Assembly: GCF_004571065.1 (NCBI RefSeq)
Contig: NZ_SPQN01000016.1
Coordinates: forward strand, 1-52,270
Length of the DNA: 52,270 bases
Origin: Geodermatophilus sp. DF01-2
GTDB taxonomy: Bacteria > Actinomycetota > Actinomycetes > Mycobacteriales > Geodermatophilaceae
Direction: 5' to 3'
The position numbers and the translations under genes were made by a program. Shown here piece by piece: positions 24,327 to 39,049 of this stretch (position 1 is its first letter; each line of letters opens with the position of its first letter). Below the pieces are notes generated by a model, which worked only from the letters and a program-made list of their open reading frames with translations, did no database searches and was not told the DNA's origin.

Positions 24327-25043
24327 CTACTCCAGGCGGACGACGTCGAGCATCGCGGCGGCCTGCAGACCGTCGCCGTCCACGGTGAGCACCTCCAGCG
24401 GCACCCGCCGCCAGACGGCGAGCAGCAGGTCGCCGGCGGTGCCGGTGAGCCGGGCGATCGGCACCGGTCGGGAGCCGGGGAAGAGGGTGCGCTCGACGCC
24501 GGCGTCCACGGCGTGCAGGACGACGGGATGCGCGTCCTCCGGCGGTCCCTGCGGCAGGGCGCCGGGGACCATCACCTCGAGCCACTCGTCCAGTCCGTCC
24601 AGGCCGACGTCGGCCGGCAGGGGGCGGACGTCGCCGAGCACCTGCTCGACGTCGACGGTGTGCACGACCGCCTCCATCGCCTGCCGGCGCAGCACGAAGC
24701 CGACGTCCTGCCGGGGCGCCCAGGTCCACACCCGCTCGGCCGGGTCAGCGCCGGCCAGCACCGTCTCCAGCTCCGCCGACCGGGCCAGCGCGTAGCCGAG
24801 CAGCTCGTCGTCCGGACGCCGGACCGGCTCGACGTAGGTCCCCGGGTCGGTCGCCCGGGTGCGGACCACCCACGCCCAGAAGTGCTGCACCTCGGCCAGG
24901 TGCCAGACCAGGTCGGCCAGCGTCCAGCCGGAGCAGCCGGGCACCGGCGCCCCCCAGCCCCGGGCCAGCACCGCCTCGGCGGCGGCGTCGGCGAAGCGCG
25001 CGTCGGCCTTCTGCAGGACCGGCAGGTACTCGTCCAGCTCCAC
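24327..25043 (-). CDS. maleylpyruvate isomerase-like mycothiol-dependent (DinB-fold) protein
   Basis: This 238-residue protein has the MDMPI N-terminal four-helix domain. PGCSGWTLADLVWHLAEVQHFW carries one metal histidine, and AMEAVVHTVDVEQVLG supplies the second His and the Asp/Glu. A C-terminal SCP2-like domain follows (LTGTAGDLLLAVWRRVPLEVL). Such proteins use mycothiol as thiol cofactor, which fits the divergent neighbour mshC. Start GTG 25043 has GGAGGAGG 4-5 nt upstream. The exact reaction is unknown; maleylpyruvate isomerisation is only one possibility. Confidence 0.88.
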   Translation of the reverse strand: MELDEYLPVLQKADARFADAAAEAVLARGWGAPVPGCSGWTLADLVWHLAEVQHFWAWVVRTRATDPGTYVEPVRRPDDELLGYALARSAELETVLAGADPAERVWTWAPRQDVGFVLRRQAMEAVVHTVDVEQVLGDVRPLPADVGLDGLDEWLEVMVPGALPQGPPEDAHPVVLHAVDAGVERTLFPGSRPVPIARLTGTAGDLLLAVWRRVPLEVLTVDGDGLQAAAMLDVVRLE

Positions 25044-25106
25044 GGTTCCTCCTCCGGTGGTCCTCCGACAGGATGAGGGCGGCCCGGTCGTGTGGGTACC
25101 CGCCTC

Positions 25107-25112
25107 TAGGCT
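25107..25112 (+). promoter_or_regulatory. -10 box of mshC
   Basis: TAGGCT lies 6 nt before GTG 25119, which indicates a leaderless mshC transcript and supports that start. Confidence 0.55.
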
Positions 25113-25118
25113 CGATGC

Positions 25119-26447
25119 GTGCTCGCCTGGCCCGCCCCGCTCCTCCCGACCCTCCCGGGCACCGGTCCGGTCCTCAGGGTGCACGACACCGCCCGCGGCG
25201 AGGTGGTCGCCACCCAGCCCGACACGACCGCGCGGATGTACGTCTGCGGCATCACGCCCTACGACGCCACGCACCTGGGCCACGCGGCCACCTACCTGGC
25301 CTTCGACCTGGTCAACCGGGTGTGGCGGGACGGCGGCTCCGCTGTCCACTACGTGCAGAACGTCACCGACATCGACGACCCGCTGCTCGAGCGCGCCGAG
25401 CGGGACGGCGAGGACTGGGTGGTCCTCGGCATGCGCGAGACCGCGCTGTTCCGGGAGGACATGACGGCGCTGCGGGTGCTGCCGCCCGACGACTACGTCG
25501 GCGCCGTCGAGTCGGTCCCGCGGATCGTCGCCCACGTCGAGACGCTGCTCGACGAGGGGCTGGCCTACGTGCTCGACGACGGCACCGGCGACGTCTACCA
25601 CGACGTCGCGCAGGCCCCCGGCTTCGGCGCCGAATCCGGCTACGACGACGCCACCATGCTCCGGTTCTCCGCCGAGCGCGGGGGCGACCCCGACCGCCCC
25701 GGCAAGCGCAACCGGCTCGACCCGATGCTCTGGCGCGGGCAGCGGCCGGGGGAGCCGTCCTGGCCCGGGCCGAAGGGCATCGCCGGCCGCCCCGGCTGGC
25801 ACATCGAGTGCGCCACGATCGCGCTGGAGACGATCGGGATGGGCTTCGACGTCCAGGGCGGCGGCAGCGACCTGGTCTTCCCGCACCACGAGTTCTCCGC
25901 CGTCCACGCCGAGGCGCTCTCCTCCTCGGCGACGGGGGTGAAGCAGCCCTTCGCCCGGACCTACGTGCACGCGGCGATGATCGGCCTGGACGGCGAGAAG
26001 ATGAGCAAGAGCCGCGGCAACCTGGTGTTCGTCTCCAAGCTGCGCGGCGAGGGCGTCGACCCGATGGCGATCCGCCTGGCGCTGCTGGCCGGGCACTACC
26101 GCACCGACCGCGCCTGGACGCCGGACCTGCTGCGGACGGCGGAGCGGCGGCTGGCCACCTGGCGCCGCGCGGTCGCCCGCGACGCCGGCGCCCCGGCCGC
26201 CCCGGTGCTGCAGGGCCTGCGCGAGCGGCTCTCCGACGACCTCGACAGCCCCGGCGCCATCGCCCTCGTCGACACGTGGGCCGAGCAGACCCTCGCCGCC
26301 GCACCGGGCGACGAGACCGACGACGGCGCGCCGACCGTCGTCGCCGACGCGGTCGACGCGCTGTTGGGCGTCGCGCTGTTGGGCGTGGCGCTGGACCCGT
26401 GCGTCCCCGGCAGAGCACTCGACGGCCCGGCGTCCCGGGCGCACTGA
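25119..26447 (+). CDS. mshC: MshC, cysteine:1D-myo-inositol 2-amino-2-deoxy-alpha-D-glucopyranoside ligase
   Basis: This 442-residue cysteinyl-tRNA-synthetase paralogue makes the Cys-GlcN-Ins intermediate of mycothiol. Features are Cys43 of the zinc site in [10 protein letters not shown], the HIGH motif as HLGHA at residue 52, the zinc ligands in [10 protein letters not shown] and VFPHHEFS, and KMSKS near residue 293. The start [20 protein letters not shown] is typical for MshC rather than CysRS. The C-terminus contains a duplicated LLGVA unit. The TGA overlaps the dgt ATG by one base (TGATG), so the genes are coupled. Confidence 0.96.
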   Translation: MLAWPAPLLPTLPGTGPVLRVHDTARGEVVATQPDTTARMYVCGITPYDATHLGHAATYLAFDLVNRVWRDGGSAVHYVQNVTDIDDPLLERAERDGEDWVVLGMRETALFREDMTALRVLPPDDYVGAVESVPRIVAHVETLLDEGLAYVLDDGTGDVYHDVAQAPGFGAESGYDDATMLRFSAERGGDPDRPGKRNRLDPMLWRGQRPGEPSWPGPKGIAGRPGWHIECATIALETIGMGFDVQGGGSDLVFPHHEFSAVHAEALSSSATGVKQPFARTYVHAAMIGLDGEKMSKSRGNLVFVSKLRGEGVDPMAIRLALLAGHYRTDRAWTPDLLRTAERRLATWRRAVARDAGAPAAPVLQGLRERLSDDLDSPGAIALVDTWAEQTLAAAPGDETDDGAPTVVADAVDALLGVALLGVALDPCVPGRALDGPASRAH

Positions 26448-27481
26448 TGGGCGAGGGGTCCTTCCGGCTGGTCGACCGGGCGGCCCGGGAGCGCGCGGAG
26501 CAGGCGCTCGCGCCGGCGGCCACCCGCTCCACCGCCACGCGCGGCCGCGCCGTCCCCGAGGCCGAGGACGCCCTGCGCACCGCCTTCGAGCGGGACCGCG
26601 ACCGGATCCTGCACGCCAAGGCTTTCCGCCGGCTCAAGCACAAGACGCAGGTCTTCCTCAACCCCGACGGCGACCACTTCGTCACCCGGCTGACCCACAC
26701 GCTGCAGGTCACCCAGGTGGCCCGCTCGCTGGCCCGGGCACTGGGCCTCAACGAGACCCTCGCCGAGGCGATCGCGCTCGGCCACGACCTGGGCCACTCG
26801 CCGTTCGGGCACATCGGCGAGGACGCGTTGGGGCCCTACGTCCCCGGCGGCTGGCACCACGCCGCCCAGGGGGTGCGGATCGTCGAGGTGCTCGAGCACC
26901 TCAACCTCACCTGGGAGGTCCGCGACGGCATCCGCGCGCACAGCTGGAAGATCACCCCGCCGCCCACCACCCGCGAGGCGGAGTGCGTGCGCTACGCGGA
27001 CCGCATCGGCTACCTGTCCCACGACGCGCTCGACGCCGTCCGCGCCGGGGTGCTGCGGGTCGAGGATCTCCCGGCCCGGGCGCGCGGCGTCTTCGGCGAT
27101 CCGGGCAGCCGGATGGTCGGGGCCATGATCGACGCGGTCGTCGCGGGCTCGCTGGCCGACGGGGGATCGGTGGTCATGGCGCCCGAGCCGCTGGAGGCCA
27201 TGCACGAGCTGCGGGCCTTCATGTTCGAGCGGGTGTACGCCTCGGAGACCGCGGCCGGGCAGAAGCAGCTGGCCATCGACGTCACCCGGCGGCTGGTCGA
27301 CCACCACCTGGCCCACCCCGAGCTGATCCCGGCGTCCTACCGGGACACCGAGGCCGACCCGGTGACCCAGGTCGTCGACTACGTCTCCGGGATGACCGAC
27401 CGGTTCGCGCTCTCGACGCACGACCGACTCTTCGCCGCCGACGCGTCAGCGCGCATGCGCCCGCTGCTGCGCCCCCAGTAG
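26447..27481 (+). CDS. dgt: deoxyguanosinetriphosphate triphosphohydrolase-like protein
   Basis: This 344-residue HD-domain enzyme has a DNA-contact-like start ([20 protein letters not shown]), the metal His in [20 protein letters not shown], the HD pair in [18 protein letters not shown], and a further Asp in [15 protein letters not shown]. It hydrolyses dNTPs to nucleosides and triphosphate, helping to balance nucleotide pools. Length fits the short actinobacterial type 2 Dgt. It is coupled to mshC through TGATG; dgt usually lies upstream of dnaG, which is not in this window. Confidence 0.93.
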   Translation: MGEGSFRLVDRAARERAEQALAPAATRSTATRGRAVPEAEDALRTAFERDRDRILHAKAFRRLKHKTQVFLNPDGDHFVTRLTHTLQVTQVARSLARALGLNETLAEAIALGHDLGHSPFGHIGEDALGPYVPGGWHHAAQGVRIVEVLEHLNLTWEVRDGIRAHSWKITPPPTTREAECVRYADRIGYLSHDALDAVRAGVLRVEDLPARARGVFGDPGSRMVGAMIDAVVAGSLADGGSVVMAPEPLEAMHELRAFMFERVYASETAAGQKQLAIDVTRRLVDHHLAHPELIPASYRDTEADPVTQVVDYVSGMTDRFALSTHDRLFAADASARMRPLLRPQ

Positions 27482-27659
27482 TCCGCCGTCCATCGCCCCG
27501 CGGTTGTACCCCACGGGTCGGACGACCTCCGCTATCCCCAACAGACCGCACCACGAGCACGATGAAATCGGGGCGATCAGACCCCGACGATCCGGAGACC
27601 GTCGAACTCGCGAGGAGAGGGCGACCCCGCGGGAAGAGCCGTCACAGCCGGCACCTCGT

Positions 27660-28523
27660 TCAGCCGGGAGAAGAACCCCGGCGGCGGAGGTAGCGCTCGA
27701 ATTCGCGGGCGATCGAGTCGCCGTTGGCGTTGGACAGGTCGGACTCGGTGGCCCGCTCCTCGAGCGAGCGCACGTACTCGACGACCTCGGCGTCCTCGTT
27801 GGCCATCTCGTCGACGGTCTTGACCCAGTCCTCGGCCTGCTGCGGCAGCGCGCCCAGCGGGACGGGGAGCTCGAGGACCTCCTCGACCCGCTGCAGCAGC
27901 GCCACGGTGGCCCGCGGCGACGGCGGCTGGGAGACGTAGTGGGGGACGGCGGCCCAGAAGCTGATCGCCGGGAGGCCGGCCTGCACGCAGGCGTCCTGGA
28001 AGACCCCCAGGATGCCGGTGGGGCCCTCGTACCGGGACGTCTCCAGGCCCCACCTCTCGGCCGACTCGGTGTCGTAGGCCGAGCCGGAGACCGGAGTGGG
28101 CCGGGTGTGCGGGGTGTCGGCCAGCAGCGCGCCCAGGCCGACGACGGTGCGGGCGTCGAGCTCCTGGCACAGCTCGATGAGCTCTTCGCAGAAGCCGCGC
28201 CAGCGCATGTTGGGCTCGATCCCGCGGATGAGGACGACGTCGCGCCCGGAGTCCGGTGGGCGGGCCACGGAGATGCGCGTGGTGGGCCACTCGACCCGGC
28301 GGCTGACCCCGCCGATCAGCGAGACGGTGGGCCGGTTGACCTGGAAGTCGTAGTAGTCCTCGGGGTCGAGCGCGGCGAGCGGGGTGGCGTCCCAGATGAG
28401 CTCGAGGTGCTCGAGCGCCCCGGTGGCGGCGTCCCCGGCGTCGTTCCAGCCCTCGAAGGCGACGACCACGACCGGGTCGTCGAGCCGGGGCAGGTCCTCA
28501 GGGGTGGACTTCGGGTCGATCAC
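27660..28523 (-). CDS. PAC2-family protein (proteasome-assembly-chaperone-like)
   Basis: This 287-residue protein has the PAC2 domain: [20 protein letters not shown] at the start, then [37 protein letters not shown] and [20 protein letters not shown]. It ends in an acidic coiled tail and [17 protein letters not shown]2 proteins are related to eukaryotic proteasome chaperones, but their bacterial role is unproven. A TAGGCT -10 box (complement of 28531-28536) lies 7 nt before GTG 28523. It is divergent from metH. Confidence 0.92.
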   Translation of the reverse strand: MIDPKSTPEDLPRLDDPVVVVAFEGWNDAGDAATGALEHLELIWDATPLAALDPEDYYDFQVNRPTVSLIGGVSRRVEWPTTRISVARPPDSGRDVVLIRGIEPNMRWRGFCEELIELCQELDARTVVGLGALLADTPHTRPTPVSGSAYDTESAERWGLETSRYEGPTGILGVFQDACVQAGLPAISFWAAVPHYVSQPPSPRATVALLQRVEEVLELPVPLGALPQQAEDWVKTVDEMANEDAEVVEYVRSLEERATESDLSNANGDSIAREFERYLRRRGSSPG

Positions 28524-28625
28524 CCCTGCGAGCCTACGTCGGCCGCGCCGTCCCGCCGCGGTGCTCGGCCCGGACGGCGGGACCGGCGTCCCTCGCGCGG
28601 GCGACCCGGTGCCTCCGCGGGCGGC

Positions 28626-28631
28626 TACCCT
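28626..28631 (+). promoter_or_regulatory. -10 box of metH
   Basis: TACCCT lies 6 nt before GTG 28638. No cobalamin riboswitch fits in the 114-bp gap to the divergent PAC2 gene. Confidence 0.5.
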
Positions 28632-28637
28632 GGCTCG

Positions 28638-32441
<3,804 letters not shown>

Positions 32442-32496
32442 GGACCCCGCTGCCTCCCACACCTCGCAAGCTCGGCGCGGGCCCCTGCAGCGGGGC
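32442..32496. repeat. REP palindrome between metH and the HAD gene
   Basis: It runs ggaccccgctg ... acctcgcaagctcgg ... cccctgcagcggggc. It begins at the base after the metH stop and ends about 20 nt before the HAD start. Confidence 0.82.
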
Positions 32497-32517
32497 AACA
32501 CGGCTGCGCTCGGTGCG

Positions 32518-33201
32518 GTGCTTTTCGACATGGACGGCACGCTCGTCGAGACCGAGCAGCACTGGGGCGAGGCGATGTTCGCCCTCGCCCGCCGGCTGGG
32601 CGGCGAGATGTCGCCCGAGGCGCGCGAGCGCACGGTCGGCACGAGCATGCGGACGTCGCTGGGCATCCTCTACGCCGACCTCGGGGTGAGCCGCGGCGAG
32701 GCCGAGATGCGCGCCGACGGCCGCTGGATCGAGGACGCCGTCGCCGACCTGCTGACCGGCCCGGTCACCTGGCGGCCGGGCGCCCGCGAGCTGCTGACCG
32801 AGGCCCGGGACGCCGCGCTGCCGACGGCGCTGGTGACAACCACGCCGCGGCGGCTGGCCGACCTGGTGCTGGCCCAGATCCAGCGCGACCTGCCCGGGCT
32901 GCCCGCCTTCGACGTCACCGTCTGCGGCGACGAGGTGCCCGTCCGCAAGCCCGACCCGGCGCCCTACCTGCAGGCGATGGCCGCCCTCGGGGTGGACGCC
33001 GCCGGCTGCGTGGTGCTCGAGGACTCCCTGGCCGGGGTCACGGCGGGCGTGGCGGCCGGTGCCGCGGTGCTCGGCGTCCCGTCCCTGCAGCCGCTGCCGC
33101 CGATGCCCGGGCTGGTGCTGCGCGACACCCTGGCCGGCGTGCGGCTGGCCGACCTGGCCGAGGTGCTGGCCGCCCGCGACGCCGTCGACGCCTGCACCTG
33201 A
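32518..33201 (+). CDS. HAD-superfamily hydrolase (beta-phosphoglucomutase-like)
   Basis: This 227-residue protein starts VLFDMDGTLVETEQHWGEAM, so the nucleophile Asp is residue 4 or 5, unusually close to the start. TALVTTTPRRL supplies motif II, RKPDPAPYLQAM the motif III lysine, and CVVLEDSLAGVTAG motif IV. It is a phosphatase or mutase of unknown substrate. No start codon exists between 32494 and GTG 32518 in frame, although TAALGA upstream also looks family-like. The REP may have replaced the original 5' end. Confidence 0.88.
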   Translation: MLFDMDGTLVETEQHWGEAMFALARRLGGEMSPEARERTVGTSMRTSLGILYADLGVSRGEAEMRADGRWIEDAVADLLTGPVTWRPGARELLTEARDAALPTALVTTTPRRLADLVLAQIQRDLPGLPAFDVTVCGDEVPVRKPDPAPYLQAMAALGVDAAGCVVLEDSLAGVTAGVAAGAAVLGVPSLQPLPPMPGLVLRDTLAGVRLADLAEVLAARDAVDACT

Positions 33202-33236
33202 GCGAGCAGCGGCACCGCGACCGCCGTCATCCCGAC

Positions 33237-33302
33237 GATCATGAATTTCGAGTGGCGACACGCCGGCGCACGTAGGCGTGTCGCCACCGCAACTTCATGA
33301 TC
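33237..33302. repeat. 66-bp GATCATG-class palindrome
   Basis: gatcatgaa (33237-33245) pairs with ttcatgatc (33294-33302), and tggcgacacgcc (33253-33264) pairs with ggcgtgtcgcca (33275-33286). It shares the GATCATG ends and ACACG-type inner arms with 20861-20932. Confidence 0.85.
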
Positions 33303-33446
33303 ATCTGACGGCCTCGCGAGCGGCGAGTGCGCAGGGATGGAGTGCGCCCGCGCCGCCTCGCGCGTCGGCTGAGCCGCGTCGACCACCCTCGGCCAGCACC
33401 GGCGGCGGATTTTCGCGGACGTGGGAGCGTGCGGGACGATGCGGAC

Positions 33447-34820
33447 GTGACCGTCGACGGTGAGCACGAGGCGCACGCGCCGCCCCCGCCCCGACCCCGC
33501 CGGCCCAACGCTCTCCTGGCCCGCCTGTACGACGCGCCGCCGTACCGTGACCCGCTGGCCTGGTGGACGCTCGCGATGACGTGCCTGTCCATCACAGCGT
33601 TGGGCACGAGTGAGCAGCCGAGTCCACTGCCGCGCTGGCTCGACGTCCTGCTGGGGTCACTGGTGTGGACGCTGCTGTTCGCGGTGTTCCCCGCCATGGT
33701 CCGGCTGAAGGTCCGTCGCGTGCGTTGGCGACGTGCGCAACGCCGCCGTGCCGCCGCCCCACGGGTCGACGGAGCCGCGCGATCGACGGACGGAGGATCG
33801 GCGACCACGGCCACGACGGCCCCGACGACAGCTCAGGGGCCGACAACCGGAGCGCCGACCCGCCAGGCGACGAGGGCGGCGACGAGGTCGCCCAGCCCCC
33901 CACGGCAGGGCTCTCACGACCGCCCATCCGAGTCACCCCCCACACCAATCAGCGAGGATGCCGTTGCGTCGTCGCCGATACTCGCTGCGGCGCGGGAGCT
34001 GCCCTTCCCCGTGGCCCGCACCGTCAGGGCGCTCCAGGCGGCCCCGACCGCCAAGGAGCAGTACGAGTCGCTGCTCGAGGTCGCTGATGCGCTCAGCATC
34101 AGCGCGGGAGCGGTCGCGGCGGCCTGGTTGAGATCGGTCGACCCGGCGATCGAGGGGCTGACGTCCCTACGACGGGCGTACGACCGCGGTGTGACCCAGG
34201 GCAGCTGGCACGACGTTCTCCGGGCGGCGGCACAACGCGCGGTCGACACGCCCGACGCGGTACCAGGCCTGTCAAAGGTGCATCGGTCGGCTCGCGGCAG
34301 GGGATCGTTGCTGGGCAACCTGCAGGCGCTGGTGGAGGAGCGCAACCGCTGGGCCCACGGCTCCGCGCCGCGGACCAACCCCGAAGCTGCGGAGCGCCTC
34401 GCCGGTCTGTTGCCCCGGTTGGAGGCCGCCTTGGACCAGGCGATGTTCCTCAAGGAGAGTCCGTGGGTCGTGACACGGTCCAGCTCCTACCGGTCGCGGG
34501 AGCGGGTGTTCGACGTCTTTGTCTGGTGGGCGATGGGCGACCACCCGGAGTTCGAGAAGGGGCGGATCACGTCGGCCGCGCCTTTGGAGGACGGCCGCCT
34601 GTACATGTTGGTCTGCCGTGAGCGATGCGTCGATCTGACCCCGTTTGTGGTCCAGCGGCACTGCGAGGTCTGCCGTTCGATCGAACTCTTCCATGCGGAC
34701 AGGCTTCCGCGGGGCAATGCGACCGGTGTGGTCCTCAAGAGTTTCGGCAGTGGCCACGCCATGACAGACGACTCGCTGGGCGACGATCTGCTCGGTCTCG
34801 GCGAGCAAGAGTCGGTCTGA
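33447..34820 (+). CDS. membrane-anchored protein with HEPN-like motif and CxxC domain, function unknown
   Basis: This 457-residue protein has two hydrophobic helices (about residues 37-53 and 65-85), a basic stretch, and a low-complexity Ala/Thr/Pro linker to about residue 165. A helical domain follows (TAKEQYESLLEVADALSISA ... LVEERNRWAHG). RNRWAH (R299 to H304) is an R-x4-H motif of the HEPN RNase type. The C-terminus has VDLTPFVVQRHCEVCRSIEL with C406 and C409. The helical and CxxC parts resemble domains I associate with bacterial conflict proteins, but no exact family is named. GTG 33447 is used, though the frame is open from 33327. The setting between core genes, beside a long palindrome, suggests an accessory insertion. 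Confidence 0.7.
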   Translation: MTVDGEHEAHAPPPPRPRRPNALLARLYDAPPYRDPLAWWTLAMTCLSITALGTSEQPSPLPRWLDVLLGSLVWTLLFAVFPAMVRLKVRRVRWRRAQRRRAAAPRVDGAARSTDGGSATTATTAPTTAQGPTTGAPTRQATRAATRSPSPPRQGSHDRPSESPPTPISEDAVASSPILAAARELPFPVARTVRALQAAPTAKEQYESLLEVADALSISAGAVAAAWLRSVDPAIEGLTSLRRAYDRGVTQGSWHDVLRAAAQRAVDTPDAVPGLSKVHRSARGRGSLLGNLQALVEERNRWAHGSAPRTNPEAAERLAGLLPRLEAALDQAMFLKESPWVVTRSSSYRSRERVFDVFVWWAMGDHPEFEKGRITSAAPLEDGRLYMLVCRERCVDLTPFVVQRHCEVCRSIELFHADRLPRGNATGVVLKSFGSGHAMTDDSLGDDLLGLGEQESV

Positions 34821-34838
34821 CCCGCCCCCCACCTCGAA

Positions 34839-36752
<1,914 letters not shown>

Positions 36753-36753
36753 A

Positions 36754-36824
36754 AGGACTGTCCACACCGGCCCCGGCCAGAGGCTCGCGCCGAGCTTGTG
36801 AGGCGTGAGGGGGCCGGGGTCCTT
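36754..36824. repeat. REP palindrome between trmI and mpa
   Basis: ccccggcc ... ctcgcgccgagcttgtgagg ... gggggccggggtcctt shows the family arms and core, one base after the trmI stop. Confidence 0.75.
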
Positions 36825-36881
36825 CCGCCTGCAGCGGGGCCGCCTCGTCCGCGAGCCCCGGGCACGCTGTCGCCGGGCGTG

Positions 36882-36887
36882 TATAGA
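36882..36887 (+). promoter_or_regulatory. -10 region of mpa/arc
   Basis: TATAGA lies in the AT-richest stretch upstream of mpa, followed by a ~30-nt leader with GGAGGT at 36915-36920. Unlike its neighbours this gene has a Shine-Dalgarno leader. Confidence 0.5.
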
Positions 36888-36925
36888 TTTGCGTCCTGGC
36901 TCTCCCGACGTGTCGGAGGTGCGCG

Positions 36926-38707
36926 ATGGGCCCCGGTCTTGGCAATGGTCCCGACGAGTTCCGAGCGCGGCGTGAGCGTGACGTGGCAGCGCTGCTCAGC
37001 CAGATCTCCTACCTGGAGGAGGAGATCGGTCTGCTGCGCCGCAAGGTGGCCGACAGCCCCCGGCAGGTGCGCCTGCTGGAGGAGCGGGTCGCGGAGGCCG
37101 AGGGTCGTGCGGCGTTCCTGTCCGAGCGCAACGACAAGCTCGCCACCACGTTGCGCGACGCGCGCGACCAGCTGGTCACGCTCAAGGAGGAGGTCGACCG
37201 GCTCGGCCAGCCGCCGTCGGGCTACGGCGTCTTCCTCACCCGTCACGACGACGGCACGGTCGACGTCTTCACCGGCGGCCGCAAGCTGCGGGTCTCGGTC
37301 TCCCCGGCGCTGGAGGCCGACGACCTCCAGCACGGCCAGGAGGTCATGCTCAACGAGGCGATGAACGTCGTCCAGGCGTGCGGCTTCGAGCGGGCCGGCG
37401 ACGTCGTGATGCTCAAGGAGCTGCTCGAGCCGATCGCCGGCGAGGCACCGCGGGCGCTGGTCATCGGGCACACCGACGAGGAGCGGGTGGTCCACCTCGC
37501 CGAGTCCCTCGCCGACCAGCCGCTGCGCAGCGGCGACTCGCTGCTGCTGGAGACCCGCTCGGGCTACGTCTACGAGCGGATTCCCAAGAGCGAGGTCGAG
37601 GAGCTCGTCCTCGAAGAGGTCCCCGACATCGACTACGCCGACATCGGCGGCCTGTCCCGGCAGATCGAGCAGATCCGTGACGCCGTCGAGCTGCCGTTCC
37701 TGCACGCCGACCTGTTCCGCGAGTACGAGCTGCGCCCGCCGAAGGGCATCCTGCTCTACGGCCCGCCCGGGTGCGGCAAGACGCTGATCGCCAAGGCGGT
37801 CGCCAACTCGCTGGCCAAGAAGGTCGCCGCGGTGAAGGGGGAGGGGCAGGCCAAGTCCTACTTCCTCAACATCAAGGGCCCCGAGCTGCTCAACAAGTAC
37901 GTCGGCGAGACCGAGCGGCACATCCGGCTGGTGTTCCAGCGAGCCCGCGAGAAGGCCGGCGAGGGCACACCGGTGATCGTGTTCTTCGACGAGATGGACT
38001 CGATCTTCCGCACCCGCGGGTCGGGGGTGTCCTCGGACGTCGAGTCGACGATCGTGCCGCAGCTGCTCAGCGAGATCGACGGCGTGGAAGGGCTGGAGAA
38101 CGTCATCGTCATCGGCGCCTCCAACCGCGAGGACATGATCGACCCGGCGATCCTGCGGCCCGGCCGGCTGGACGTGAAGATCAAGATCGAGCGGCCGGAC
38201 GCGGAGGCCGCCCGCGACATCTTCAGCAAGTACCTGACCACCACGCTGCCGCTGCACCCCGACGACCTCGCCGAGCACGGCAACAGCCGAGAGGCGACCG
38301 TCGCCGGGATGATCCAGCGGACCGTCGAGCGGATGTACACCGAGAGTGAGGAGAACCGCTTCCTCGAGGTCACCTACGCCAACGGCGACAAGGAGGTCCT
38401 GTACTTCAAGGACTTCAACTCCGGCGCGATGCTGCAGAACATCGTCGACCGGGCGAAGAAGATGGCGATCAAGGAGCGGCTGGAGACCGGCGCCGCCGGG
38501 CTGCGCGTCGGCCACCTCATGCAGGCCTGCCTCGACGAGTTCAAGGAGAACGAGGACCTGCCCAACACCACCAACCCCGACGACTGGGCGCGGATCTCGG
38601 GCAAGAAGGGCGAGCGGATCGTCTACATCCGCACGCTCATCAGCGGCAAGGGCACCGAGTCCGGCCGCGCGATCGACACCGCGACCAACACCGGCCAGTA
38701 CCTGTAG
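36926..38707 (+). CDS. arc: proteasome-associated AAA+ ATPase Mpa/ARC
   Basis: This 593-residue ring ATPase unfolds pupylated proteins and feeds them to the 20S proteasome. It has an N-terminal coiled coil that binds Pup (residues 15-95, [20 protein letters not shown]), two OB folds, Walker A GPPGCGKT near residue 278, Walker [11 protein letters not shown] near 349, and a second-region-of-homology arginine finger ([11 protein letters not shown]). The C-terminus ends NTGQYL, the gate-opening QYL tail. ATG 36926 has GGAGGT 5 nt upstream. The last codons are duplicated just beyond the stop. Confidence 0.97.
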   Translation: MGPGLGNGPDEFRARRERDVAALLSQISYLEEEIGLLRRKVADSPRQVRLLEERVAEAEGRAAFLSERNDKLATTLRDARDQLVTLKEEVDRLGQPPSGYGVFLTRHDDGTVDVFTGGRKLRVSVSPALEADDLQHGQEVMLNEAMNVVQACGFERAGDVVMLKELLEPIAGEAPRALVIGHTDEERVVHLAESLADQPLRSGDSLLLETRSGYVYERIPKSEVEELVLEEVPDIDYADIGGLSRQIEQIRDAVELPFLHADLFREYELRPPKGILLYGPPGCGKTLIAKAVANSLAKKVAAVKGEGQAKSYFLNIKGPELLNKYVGETERHIRLVFQRAREKAGEGTPVIVFFDEMDSIFRTRGSGVSSDVESTIVPQLLSEIDGVEGLENVIVIGASNREDMIDPAILRPGRLDVKIKIERPDAEAARDIFSKYLTTTLPLHPDDLAEHGNSREATVAGMIQRTVERMYTESEENRFLEVTYANGDKEVLYFKDFNSGAMLQNIVDRAKKMAIKERLETGAAGLRVGHLMQACLDEFKENEDLPNTTNPDDWARISGKKGERIVYIRTLISGKGTESGRAIDTATNTGQYL

Positions 38708-38729
38708 GAGCGGCCAGTACCTGTAGGAG
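38692..38729. repeat. 19-bp tandem duplication across the mpa stop codon
   Basis: cggccagtacctgtaggag occurs at 38692-38710 and again at 38711-38729. The first copy contains the GQYL codons and stop; the second copy is untranslated. Confidence 0.95.
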
Positions 38730-38731
38730 AA

Positions 38732-38850
38732 GGACCTCTGGAAGGACCCCGTCCTCCCCACCGTCGAAGGACCCCGTTCTCCTCACCCCTCGGAGAAGGA
38801 CCCCGTCCCCCCATCCCTCGCGAGCTCGGGGCGGTGCCCGGACGAGGCCG
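38732..38850. repeat. cluster of REP half-elements upstream of dop
   Basis: The unit aaggaccccgtcctcccca recurs three to four times with variations, followed by a full ccctcgcgagctcggggcgg core. It appears to be a tandem array of REP arms. Confidence 0.8.
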
Positions 38851-38985
38851 TGCCTCGGGACGGGACCGTACCTCGGGACGGGGCCGGCGGCGGTGCCCTG
38901 GACGGGGCCGGACGACGGCCCGGTCCCCGCTGCGGCGCGGGGCCGGGCCGTCGTCGTCCGTGGTCCGCGGCGTGCGCCCGCCCCG

Positions 38986-39030
38986 GACGCCGTCGTCCCC
39001 GACGCCGTCGTCCCCGACGCCGTCGGCCAC
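38986..39030. repeat. three 15-bp tandem repeats before dop
   Basis: gacgccgtcgtcccc occurs twice exactly and once as gacgccgtcggccac, just ahead of the dop -10 box. Confidence 0.9.
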
Positions 39031-39036
39031 GACGCC

Positions 39037-39042
39037 TAGGGT
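39037..39042 (+). promoter_or_regulatory. -10 box of dop
   Basis: TAGGGT lies 7 nt before ATG 39050, indicating a leaderless dop transcript. Confidence 0.55.
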
Positions 39043-39049
39043 TGGACGC

